A stretch of DNA of 64,000 nt from Diospyros lotus (Eukaryota; Streptophyta; Magnoliopsida; Ericales; Ebenaceae): assembly GCF_014633365.1 (NCBI RefSeq), contig NC_068350.1, positions 13,989,787-14,053,786 of the forward strand, read 5' to 3'. Below are positions 11,796 to 21,242 of the stretch, one piece after another. The notes under the pieces were generated by a model, which did not search any database, had not been told where the DNA came from, and worked only from the letters and a program-made list of their open reading frames with translations. A program made the translations under genes and the position numbers. Each line of letters starts with the position of its first letter. Position 1 is the stretch's first letter.

Positions 11796-12527
11796 TTAGC
11801 AGGCAATAATAATTTCTCATTTGTTTTGTCAGATCCGAATTAGATGCCAATATTCTGACATATATATACCCCTCTTGAGCAGAGATATGTCAAAGTAGAA
11901 GGATGAGGAGGAGCTGGCCTGCCATGGCTGAAACACCACATGCAAGCTGCAGGGAAACGACATTCCGGGCATCCCAAGGTGGATCGACTTTTAAAGGTTA
12001 TTCTACATACGAGTATGCATATCTATGTAGAAGACAATGTATTTCTGATTAATATACAGGTTTGGAAGCTTCTCCAATAAGTAGAATAAATAGATTCTTG
12101 AATCCATGTTGTGGCAAAGTGAAATTTTTTTTCTTCTTCTTGATAAAAAGGGAAATCTAGAAATATAATTTACTCCTCAAGTGAGACTCTTTAGTTGTCG
12201 TCTAAAAAGATAGTTATATTGGTTGTTCAGTGCAGTCCTTCCATGTCCGTTTATATAAGAATTCAAGTCAGACACTGATGCGTGTGAATTAACACTGGCC
12301 CTACTTCTCGCTTCCTTTGCTCCGTTCCTGCTGCGTGCAACGCCTTCTTCTATCCGAGACTGGCTGCCGTCTCCGTCTCCTGCTTCGCACCTGCCTCCGC
12401 ACGCCTCCTGCCTTCTTCCCTTTCTGTTTCCTGCGCTCACTTCTTCTCCTGCATCGGACTGCTTCCTCTGTTTTTCCTCGGCTGTCCTCCCTGCTTCTGC
12501 CGGCTTATTGAATTTATAATGTTAGGG

Positions 12528-12530
<3 letters not shown>
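11796..12530 (+). other. 3' flank of DUF247-A
   Basis: No gene is called. The sequence is conserved with 31269-31929 in copy 2. It includes a CT-rich part (about 12300-12500) that gives short chance frames on both strands. It may include the 3' UTR of the DUF247 gene. Confidence 0.5.

Positions 12531-12570
<40 letters not shown>
12531..12570. repeat. (ATT)n microsatellite
   Basis: About 13 units of a TTA/ATT trinucleotide. The matching site in copy 2 (31930-31966) is slightly shorter, so length has changed since the duplication. Confidence 0.95.
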
Positions 12571-13140
12571 GTGCTGGCCAAATTCCATTTTTATTATATT
12601 TTTTTAGGACCCACATGATTGAATTTATTTCCTTTATTCCTTTTCTATAAAAAATTCAAATTATATAAAATCCACTTTAATTCACACTTCAAGTAGAAAA
12701 AATAACACAAAATTAAAACTGAAATTAGATAAAAATATATATAAAATTAGACCCTATCAGAAACCCCTAGACTTAAGTTGTGCTAGTTCTAAAACAAAGG
12801 AGAATACAAGGATGAAACAGGGAATTTGGGGATGTTTGGATATTTTGTTTGACTTCCAAGTGCTAGCCTCAAAGATCACATATGACACAATTATAGAAAA
12901 AACTTCAAAATATTGGACAACTTTAATGGTTAATTCAGGTGCTAACTAAATCTCACAACAAATCCAAAAACAATGTTTGAATAACGAATCACAAATTCAT
13001 GTATCCTTCTTGGACTGGTTCATGCAAATAAGAGTATGATGAAAGGGATCTCACAGGTATATATAATTAACCTCCAATGGCCTGTTTTTCTTAACCCTCT
13101 CCACTAATGTAGTCATCCACATTATTAAAGATCAAAAGGA
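12571..13140. other. Duplicated non-coding flank
   Basis: Nothing recognised. The sequence matches about 31967-32535 in copy 2. Confidence 0.5.
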
Positions 13141-13145
13141 CTTTG

Positions 13146-13650
13146 TAAGTGGCCCCTACAGGCTTAGTCTAGCGGTTGAGAGTGTACATGTATTGATCCC
13201 AAAGAATTTTGGATTCTAATCGCTATATAGCCGGTCACAAGTCTCGTGTTTGAATCTTACTGTTGAGTTCCGTGATTTATCTCTCCTGTAGAAATTTTGA
13301 GTTTGAACTGGCACATGTCAAATAGTCGGATCACGATAAATTAAAATTCGCACTAATAGGTTGTGGGTTTGATTCTTTAACTTGTATAATAAGGTAAAGT
13401 CTCCCATTGCGATTTACTTTCTTTGTCAAAATCAAGAACACTAATAACAGGAGAATGTATAAGGGTGGTAATCCCAAAAGGACTTTATAAGTGCCCCTAG
13501 GGCATATGTCTAGCGATCAGATAAATAATATATCAGGTTTGCACCTGTAGGTCGTGAGTTTAATTTATACCCTACGCAGTGAGATAAAGTCTCACACTGA
13601 TAAATTTATTTTTTCTATCAAAATTAAAATTAAAAATTACGGGCGGCGAA
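13146..13650 (+). repeat. SINE-like (tRNA-related) remnants
   Basis: At least two diverged units are visible. One starts near 13146 (GTGGCCCCTACAGG, then TAGTCTAGCGGTTGAGAGTG, like an A box). A second starts near 13482 (AAGTGCCCCTAGGGC, TGTCTAGCGATCAGA, then GGTCGTGAGTTTAATT about 50 bp on, like a B box). Both continue into GATAAATTTATT-type tails ending CAAAATTAA. Similar units lie at about 32540-32880 in copy 2. The A-box/B-box reading is inferred; this could be another short repeat. Confidence 0.4.
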
Positions 13651-14258
13651 GTTGCGCAAAGGTAATCATGCCAAAAAGAACTTTATAAGCTTGTAACATT
13701 AGGCTTGGGTGGCACCTAATAAAAGAAGCTGGATAGGATTCGAATCAAAGCAAAAGAACAAAATAATTGAAAAGCCTTTTTTTTTTTTTTTTTTTTTCAT
13801 GGGCCAGCTTTTTGACTAAAATGAGTTAAAAGTGTTTTTTTGTCAAATCTATGGATAGTAGATGTTCTATTCAACAAAATAGGATACCCCTGTATAACTT
13901 CCTGACCTCTTTCCCATATAATTGGTCTTGTTTCCCAAGTTTTATTCTTCGCAACTCCTATATTCGGAGCATGACTTTTGTCTAATAGGACTACGAAGAA
14001 TCAATGAACCATATAAACAAACTTCTTTTGAACTTCATATAACAGAGAGTTTTCAAGTCATCCGTATTGGCAGTAGCCCCTTTAACATAATTTTCTTGGT
14101 TGGCATGCTCTTTTTTTTTTAATGATTCCTTTTCCCAATTCTCTTGAAGGGTGCTCATGGTTTTCCAGGCTAAAAGGTGAATGGAGATATTAAGCTGTAC
14201 TAAGAAACATAAGGCTAAAAATTCAATTGTTCAATGGGGTGTCTAGAGTTAAAATATA
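13651..14258. other. Duplicated non-coding flank
   Basis: No gene is called. A poly-T run (about 13777-13797) and a 66-codon frame starting near 13922 are present. That frame is not kept in copy 2 (about 33127-33330), so it is not supported as a gene. Confidence 0.45.
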
Positions 14259-14266
14259 CTTATGGA

Positions 14267-15139
14267 TAGGGGTGAGCATTCGATTATAGCCGAACCGAAT
14301 CCCCCTAAAAATTTGTAACCAAATCGAACCATTTGAAAAAGAGTAACCGAACCGAACCGACCAACAAAACCCACCTAACCGAACTAACTAAAATCGATTT
14401 AACCGACCATTATTGCCGCCGCCCGGCGATTCCCACAACAGTGATGTTTCATATACTAAAAAATAAGGTTGATCCAAAGGCTAATTTTTTATAGATCTAA
14501 AAATTGATTTTATAGTGAAAAATATACCAAAAAAAAAAGTTTATGGAGAATTTACCTGATGAAGGGTTGAGGTGGAGTGACTGGAGTCCATAGTGTCTGT
14601 GTCTTCATCAGAGAGAGTAATGGCAGCTGCCTCTGCCGTCACGCCAGAGAGTTTGTGATGAAGAACAAAAGGGGAAGGGGAAAGAGAAGGGGACGACCGA
14701 ATGGGAAGGGAGGGAAGGGAAAGAGAGAGGTGGTGGGAGGTGTGGCGGTAGGCCAGTTGCTGTTGTGGAGGGGGGAGAACCAGAGAAGGAGAAGGGAGGG
14801 CCGAAGGGGGAAGGAAGGAAAAAGAGAGAGATGGGGGGGGTGGGTTTTCTGGGGGTTTGTGGTGGATTTCTTGGGGGGATGGGTTTCTGGCAATGGTAGG
14901 GAGAGGTTGGCAGAGAGTGAGAGAGAGGGTTATGGGTTTCTTGCAATGGCAGAGAGTGAGAGAGAGGGTTGTTTGGGAGTTTGTGTTGGGAGGAGGGTAG
15001 TGTCGTGTGTGGTTCGGTTGTGAGGGGGGGTTAATGCCGCGTGCGATTAACTCGGTTATTAAAGGTAATCGAACTGAACCATCAAATCGATCGATTCGAT
15101 TCGATTAATTCGCTTAATTCGAACATTTGCTCACCTCTG
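14267..15139. mobile_element. hAT-type MITE, 873 bp
   Basis: The left end TAGGGGTGAGCATTCG and the inverse of the right end (CAGAGGTGAGCAAATGTTCG) are short inverted repeats of hAT type. The 8-bp target duplication is CTTATGGA (14259-14266) and CTTATGGG (15140-15147). The empty site survives in copy 2 as ATACTTATGGGTTAG near 33470, so the insertion came after the duplication. The interior carries subterminal CGAACCGAA/TCGATTCGAT motifs and a G/A-rich centre (about 14650-15000) whose frames are low complexity. There is no transposase. Confidence 0.85.
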
Positions 15140-15312
15140 CTTATGGGTTAGCTTGAAAGGCTCAACGGGGAGAAAGATGGCCTAAATCATCTTTCTAATA
15201 ATGCTTCTGTCTAGGATTTGACCTCAAGGGATAATCAAACAGGTTCCAGAGGTATGAGATCATCATGAGGATATGATTGTATTCACATAAACTTTCTCTA
15301 AGCATGTAAAGC

Positions 15313-15760
15313 TGATGATGGTTTTCGGGACTGACCACTACGTGCCACCTCTGCGAATGGGCCTCGGACTTAGCGATGTCGGACCTTGGTGATAGGACCT
15401 GCAAGACAACGGAGTGGCGGGGCTAGGGTCCCCCGGGGTGGAATCCGATGCTCAAATCAGTAGAATAGATGTAAGTCGTAATAAATGTAAGAGCTATGAA
15501 ACTTGGCATATCTGGTGAGGATTCTTGTCCTTTATATGTAAACCTGTTATGGGGTACCCGGGATAAACCCATGTTAAGCGGGGGCATGACTCTCGAGAAT
15601 CTCGGTCAAGATGGAACGGGTCTTGCGGCCCGGCCTGAATTTCTCGGGCTCTGCTCCGGATTGTTGACTTGCCACGTGTCAGTCTCTCAAGCAATCCACG
15701 TGGCGGGTAAGACTGTTGGCGCGTAGGGGTATTTTGGTAATTTTAGGTGGTGCCACATCA
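15313..15760 (-). repeat. Tat element 3' LTR
   Basis: On the + strand it begins TGATGATGGTTTTCGGGAC and ends GTGGTGCCACATCA. It matches 25910-26349 and 34237-34677 along its length, with an extra short stretch near 15368-15390. It ends TG..CA. Confidence 0.9.
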
Positions 15761-15776
15761 CTTGCCCCCCATTCCT
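15761..15776 (-). promoter_or_regulatory. Polypurine tract of the Tat element
   Basis: On the - strand the sequence next to the 3' LTR is GGAATGGGGGGCAAG, purine-rich and correctly placed for plus-strand priming. Confidence 0.7.
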
Positions 15777-16000
15777 TGAGCCTAGCTGAGAATCTTGCTG
15801 GGTCGAAGAGTAGCTTAATTTTTAAGGTTACTTGACTGTTGATTTTTCTCAAGATGCACAAGAGCGTTTTTAAACTTGAGATTAATGCCTAACAACCTCA
15901 TTTACTATTTTGAAATTATAAGGGGTCCTTGGTTGGAGGGAAAAATTCGCTTGGAGGAAAACATTCATCATTTTGAATTTTCACCCCCCTTGGGTCCCCT

Positions 16001-16307
16001 CTATATAAGCTCTAAGGCCCCACCCCGCAAGTATCATTTTAAGACAAGCATCCAACTTCTTGAGGTTAGTCTTTCCCCTACTCTTTTATTTTTTCATCAC
16101 TTTTACTGCTCGTTTGCTTTTTCCTTTGCGTATATATATATATATTTAAAGAACTTCTCCACTGGCCAGAGCTCGGCCATGGCTGAGCTCCCCTAGGGAG
16201 CCCATTGGGCCCTTTTTTTTTAATATATTTAAATAATATATATATACATATATATGTATGGGTGAGAATTTGGGTCGGCCATGGCCGACCCTTGGGTTTC
16301 CCCCTCC

Positions 16308-16338
<31 letters not shown>

Positions 16339-18535
16339 TTGTTAATAATAACAATTTTTTATTTTTAATATGTATATATAAATACATATATATGGGTGAG
16401 CATTGGGTCGGCCATGGCGTACCCTTGGGCTTTCCCCCCTCCCATTATATTTATTATATTTTGTTAATAATAACAAAATAGGCTTCAAAATAATGCTTAA
16501 CTTGGCTGACTCGTTTCTTTGGCCTTTCTTTGTTGCAGGCTTAGTTCGAGATTTCCCGGGCTAAACCGTGCTTGCTGAGCTCCCTTAGATTCAAGCCCAG
16601 TTGCGGTTTTTCTTCCCTGATCTCTGCCTTCATTCTCTTGGTCAGTGGTCTCTTTTTGGCTATTTTTATTCGTAATTTTAGCATATCCTCTTATTCCTCT
16701 GAGTCTGAAGCCTCCAGAACTAGTTATAGTAGCGAGGAATCGAATATCGAGTTATCCAGTCCCTCTCATGGTCCCTTTCGTAGGCTTGAAAAACTTAGGA
16801 GACCCGAAAGAGTTTCACCTCATCCCTCTTCGGAATCCCATGTGAGTAGTGATCCCATCCTAGAAAACTTACCCGAGGATCTGACCATGGACCACTATAC
16901 CATAACCGAGAGAGAGTTGTTTCCCCTTCTTAGAAAATATCACCTTATTCATGATGAGTATTGATACAGTGAACCCTTAGGTCTAAAGGCTTACTAGGCC
17001 CCCTGTGGTTGTATCACCGTGTACGAGCAAGCCCTCGTTGCCGGCCTTAGGTTTCCTCTTGCGGCCCCCATAGTTGAGGTATTCTCTGTCGTGGGGTTAT
17101 GTCCCTCTCAGCTGACTCCCAATGGCTAGAGGTGCCTAGTTATCTTCGTTCTCTGTTGTCGAGCTCGAGACATTGAGCCTACCGCCCAACTCTTCTTTCA
17201 GATGTTCAAGGTAATACCCATTAGTAAAATCGAACCTCGGTTCGCCGTCTCTCCCCTCAACCAGCGTCAATTCATAGTCGACAACCCCACATCGGTAAAA
17301 CGATGGAAGAGTAGATTTTTCTTTACTGGCTTGAAAGACGGGGGGGGGGGAGGGGGCGCTTCGGGGTGCTAGTCGAGTGGGCTTTCTAGCCCTCAAAAGT
17401 CCGTAGTCGCGGGATCACGTAGGGCGAGCTTCATAATATTCAGATCTTGAGGGAGTTGAACCCCATCAGCACTCGGGCCTTGATATGTGACCATACCTTG
17501 TACTTGGGGGGTTTATCCACTTACACTTGCTTCGAGCCCGATGTCACTTTGGGTAGTTATTTTCCCCTATTTTCATACGTTTTGACTTGCTATTTTTCTT
17601 GCCACCGATGTCTTGTCTTTGCCTTTGCCTTTGCCTTTGCAGCTGAAATGGTGAGTACTGCTTTTATCTGGGGGAAGAACAAAAGAAGGCTCGCAAATGA
17701 TGAGGGCGCCCCTGCTCCTACGAGGGAAAAGGCCACCTTGGATCCCCCTCAGCTGAGGAAGGGGAGCCTAGCCGCACTAGGAGGAAGAGAACCTCCCAGC
17801 CTCCGAGACAGCCCATGCCAGTCCCCGAGTCCCCCCCATACTATCCAGACTATATTCCTGACTGGGGTGTGAAGGAAAACGACCTTAGTCGGAATAGTCA
17901 AGTGGCGAGACGCATGATTCACCACTTCGCCACCCCCGTCGACCGTCAAATGCTAGCTGAACAGTCCTTGGAGGCAGTGGAGGCTGCTTTGTGCAAGCAT
18001 TTGGCTCAGGTAATTCCCTCTACTTTATCGACATTTTTCTGCCCTAGCTGTGTTACCCTTACTTGTCTTATTCATTACAGGTGGTCACGCTAGTTTCAGA
18101 CTTTTCTGGACGTTTTTTCCAAACTTCCCGGAAGACCTTGGAGCTGGACACCCAGTTACAGGAGAGGGACGACTTATTAGAGAGCCAGAGGAAGAACTTG
18201 GACGAGTTGTCCTCCGAGCGGAAATCCTTGGACTAACGCATTCGGGAACTTGAGGCGAAGCTATCCCAGGCGAGCTCAAAGTTGTCCCAGGCGAACTCAG
18301 TCATTCATAGGTACGAGCGCAAGTATGCTGAGCCCATCAAACTTCCTGAGGTGGAGGAGTTCATCCAGTAGAATTTGCAGGAAGCTTGGACTAAGGGATT
18401 TCAGACCTATGTGACTGAGGTGCTCCGCGTACATTCGGACTTGGATATGTTTAATGTCCGGTCTATTGACGAAATCGTGGCCGAGATGGAGGACTCGGAG
18501 ATGGCTGATGGTGACGATGCTCCGCCTTATGCTTG
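16001..18535 (+). pseudogene. Antisense gene of the Tat element ('putative gypsy type transposon' domain), with introns
   Basis: This runs opposite to gag-pol. It has its own TATA box (CTATATAAGC, 16001-16010) and a likely leader intron 16065-16538 (GAG|GTTAGT to TTGCAG). Then come a Ser/Glu-rich stretch and a block with CITVYEQALVAGLRFPL, LCPSQLTPNG and SVKRWKSRFFF (about 17015-17340), which fits PF04195. Further introns are 17553-17642 (tentative) and 18010-18080 (CTCAG|GTAATT to ATTACAG). The last exon reads VTLVSDFSGRFFQ, then a long Glu/Arg/Leu coiled coil, and ends DDAPPYA at 18535. In-frame stops (TGA, TAG and a TAG for W early; TAA near 18234 and TAG near 18369 late) make it non-functional. 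The role of such antisense genes in Tat elements is not known. Confidence 0.7.
16130..16480 (+). repeat. AT-rich and hairpin units in the antisense gene's leader intron
   Basis: Two or three similar units each join an (AT)n/(ATT)n run to a GC-rich hairpin with central CCATGG. The clearest hairpin is the perfect 20-bp palindrome GGGTCGGCCATGGCCGACCC at 16272-16291. Relatives are GAGCTCGGCCATGGCTGAGC near 16170 and GGGTCGGCCATGGCGTACCC near 16406. Confidence 0.6.
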
Positions 18536-18770
18536 AGTTTTTTCTTCTTTTTTCTAGCTAGGGTTTTTTGTACTTCATTATCACCGTGTATTGGACCATC
18601 GTACTTTTATAAAATGTCATTCCATTTTGACTCCTCATTTCTTGATTGTGGACATATGGGTCAAGACACTAGTTGAACCCCGATCCATTGCATAGTCGAG
18701 GAGGGCTTCTCCGACCCCCGACTCTCTCGATGTCGACAAACATGAGGGTGTTATGCTGTAACTTTTCCTT

Positions 18771-19306
18771 GGCCATTAGTCCGCCTTTGGGAACAGCCTA
18801 AGGCTCGTGAACCTTAGATTTTAGCCACTCCCCCGCGGAGGAGGGTGTTGGATTAGAGTTTTTCCGTGGCCCTTAGTCCATCTTTGAGGACGGCCTAGGG
18901 TTCGTGACCCTTGGATTTTAGCCCCTCCCTCACGGAGGAGGGTATTGAGTTAGGGTTTTTCCGTGGCCATTAATCCACTTTTGAGGACGGCCTAGGGCTC
19001 GTGACCCTTGACTTTTAGCCACTCCCTCGCGGAGGAGGGTGTTAGGCCAGATTTTTTTTGTGGCCATTAGTCCATCTTTGAGGACGGCCTAGGGCTCGTG
19101 ACCCTCGGGTTTTAGTCACTCCCTCGCGGAGGAGGGTGTTGGGCTAGAGTTTTTCTGTGGCCATTAGTCCACCTTTGAGGACGGCCTAGGGCTCGTGACC
19201 CTTGGATTTTAGTCACTCCCTCGCAGAGGAGGGTGCTAGGCTAGAGTTTTTTTGTGGCCATTAGTCCACCTTTGAGGATGGCCTAGGGCTCGTGACCCTT
19301 GGATTT
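18771..19306. repeat. 97-bp tandem array, about 5.5 copies
   Basis: The marker GGCCATTAGTCC (or close variants) recurs at 18771, 18868, 18965, 19062, 19159 and 19256, exactly 97 bp apart. Each unit also has GAGGACGGCCTAGGGCTCGTG and CTCGCGGAGGAGGGTGTT. The array lies between the 3' ends of pol (- strand) and the antisense gene (+ strand), that is, in the 3' untranslated part of the element. Confidence 0.95.
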
Positions 19307-19415
19307 CTCTTTTGGCGAAGTGTTGTCTTTTTTGAAATTGCTATTAGATGGAAAGGATTCGAAGTCTTGCATTAGTCATAAAAAGAGTACAAAGAGGTTC
19401 GGGGAATTCCCTTAC

Positions 19416-20717
19416 TCATTGATAAAACTTTCTTAAGTTTTGCACATTCCAAGTATGCTTCAAGGGCTTTCCTTCCATGTCTTCTAGTCGATATGCCCCC
19501 GGACTTAAGGATTCCACCACTTGGTACGGTCCTTCCCAATTCGGAGTTAGTTTATTCGTATCCTGAGGATGACTCATGTCGAACCGTCGCAACACAAGAT
19601 CTCCTGGCATGAAACTCCTAGCGTGGACTCGTCGATTGTAGTACCTAGCAATGCGCTGGTTATACGCGGCTTGTCAAATTCGTGCCAGGTCTCGGAGCTC
19701 ATCCATCATATCCAAGTTGCACCTTAGCCCTTGCTCGTTAACCTCCGGATCGAAATGCTCCACTCAGTAGCTTATCACCCCAATCTCGACCAGGATAAGA
19801 GCCTCCGAGCCATAACACAATGTAAAAGGGCATTCTCCTGTAGCCGTTCGCGGCGTGGTTCGATAGGACCATAGTATATTGGGGAGCTCATCTACCCATC
19901 GGCCGTCCGCCTTTTCAACTCGAGCTCGGAGTCCTTGCAGAATGGTCTTGTTTGTCAGCTCCACCTACCCATTAGCTTGAGGATGGGCCACCGAGGTAAA
20001 ATGCTGCTTAATCCCTAACTCGCGGCACCAGTCTTGCACTGATCGGTCCTCAAATTGGGTGCCATTATCCATTATTATTACTCTTGGAATACCAAACCGG
20101 CAGATGATGGATTTCCAGAGGAATTGTTTTACCCTTTGGCCTGTAATGGTTGCCAAAGGCTCAACCTCCACCCACTTAGTAAAGTAGTCGATGGCCGCTA
20201 TCAGGTATTTGTTCTATCCAGCCGCTAGCAGGAAGGGCCCGAGGATATCCACTCCCCACCTGGAAAATGGACAAGGTGAAGCCAGGTGGGTGAGTTCAGC
20301 TGCCGAGGTATGAACTAGGTTGGAAGTTCTTTGGCATCTCTCACAGGTCCGGACCAATTGCACGGCGTCGCTCATCATTGTTGGCCAATAATACCCCTGC
20401 CGAAGTGCCTTCTGGGAAAGAGACCGAGCTCCGATGTGACTGCCACAAATCCCCTCGTGGATTTCCCTTAGGATGTAGTCGGCCTCGATGGGCCCAACGC
20501 ATTTTAGCAGCGGCTGAGTGAAGGATTTCTTGTAAAGGTCTGATCCGATCAGAAGAAACTTGGCAGCCTGACGCTTGAGTTTTCGACTCTCTTGTTCCTC
20601 CTCTGGTAGCCATCCACTGGTTAGATGTGCTATAATCGGATCCATCCAATTTTCTACCGCATCTACGCAAAGCTGCTCTGCTTCTATCTCTATGCTCTTC
20701 TGAGGCAACGACTCCAT
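19416..20717 (-). pseudogene. Tat integrase, with four in-frame stops
   Basis: A single reading frame from 20717 down to 19416. It has the H-H-C-C zinc region (HEGICGSHIG, then TCERCQRTS), the catalytic Asp positions in RWGVDILGPF and IIMDNGTQF, and the glutamate region HPQANG*VELTN. The C-terminal part is GDLVLRRFD, WEGPYQVVE and GAYRLEDMEG, as in plant gypsy integrases. Stops are TAG 20214-20216, TAG 19965-19967, TGA 19764-19766 and TGA 19674-19676. Each sits where CAG (Gln) or CGA (Arg) is expected from the family. Integrase would insert the cDNA copy; this one cannot be made whole. Confidence 0.88.
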
Positions 20718-20726
20718 GTAGACAAC

Positions 20727-21242
20727 TCAGGAATTCCTGGGGAAGGAAGAAGCAGCTGTCCTCGAGAGAGCATCCGCCACTGCATTCTGCGCACGTGGGA
20801 CATGATTGATTTTCACCGCTTGAAACCGCACCATAAGATCCTTGGCTATTGCTAAGTATTGGGCTATGGCGTCCTCCCGGGCCTCAAACTCCCCTGTGAC
20901 CTGTTGCACAATCAAGTTCGAGTCAGAATATACCTCCAAATCCCTGACTCCCATCTGTTCCGCTAGTCTGAGCCTGGCAATGAACGCCTCGTACTCAGCC
21001 TCATTGTTAGAGGCATTGAACTCGAAGTGGAGGGCATATGGCCAAGCCTGGCCATCGGGGCCCTGGAGCAGTAATCTAGCACCACTGCCTCCGACACTGG
21101 AGCTTCCATCCACAGAGAGAGTCCAAGTATGGGAAACCCCTTCATTTGCTTCTACTGGTAGGGTGCCTGGCCTCCACGATAAGGTCAGTAAAAGCCTGTG
21201 CCTTGATGGCTGGCCGAGGTCGATAGTCGATGTCGAAGGCAC
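20727..21242 (-). pseudogene. Second (archaeal-type) RNase H domain of Tat pol
   Basis: Motifs are WTLSVDGSSSV (first catalytic Asp), NNEAEYEAFIARLRLA (Glu), VYSDSNLIVQQVTGEFEA (Asp), and NAVADALSR near the end, the usual order for this extra RNase H. The frame ends at TGA 20727-20729 and integrase continues in the same frame. It is shifted relative to the upstream RT/RNase H frame (21142-21483), so the polyprotein is broken. Confidence 0.85.

Larger units (their letters stand above)
9986..15292 (+). repeat. Tandem duplication copy 1 (DUF247 unit)
   Basis: This matches 27046-33618 in the same orientation, upstream and downstream of the DUF247 gene. Both copies share the 5' AT-rich tract, promoter, coding region, a 3' tract with an ATT microsatellite and SINE-like repeats, and end at ATTCACATAAAC. 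Two insertions break the alignment: a hAT-type MITE (14267-15139) in this copy and a solo LTR (28906-31268) in the other. Confidence 0.9.

Noticed and set aside
13146..13650. tRNA genes at the A-box/B-box-like motifs
   Set aside because: The motifs are degenerate and no acceptor or anticodon stem can be drawn. They are better taken as SINE-like remnants.
14577..15023. 148-codon frame and antisense Pro-rich frames
   Set aside because: G/A-rich interior of the hAT-type MITE; the frames reflect base composition only.
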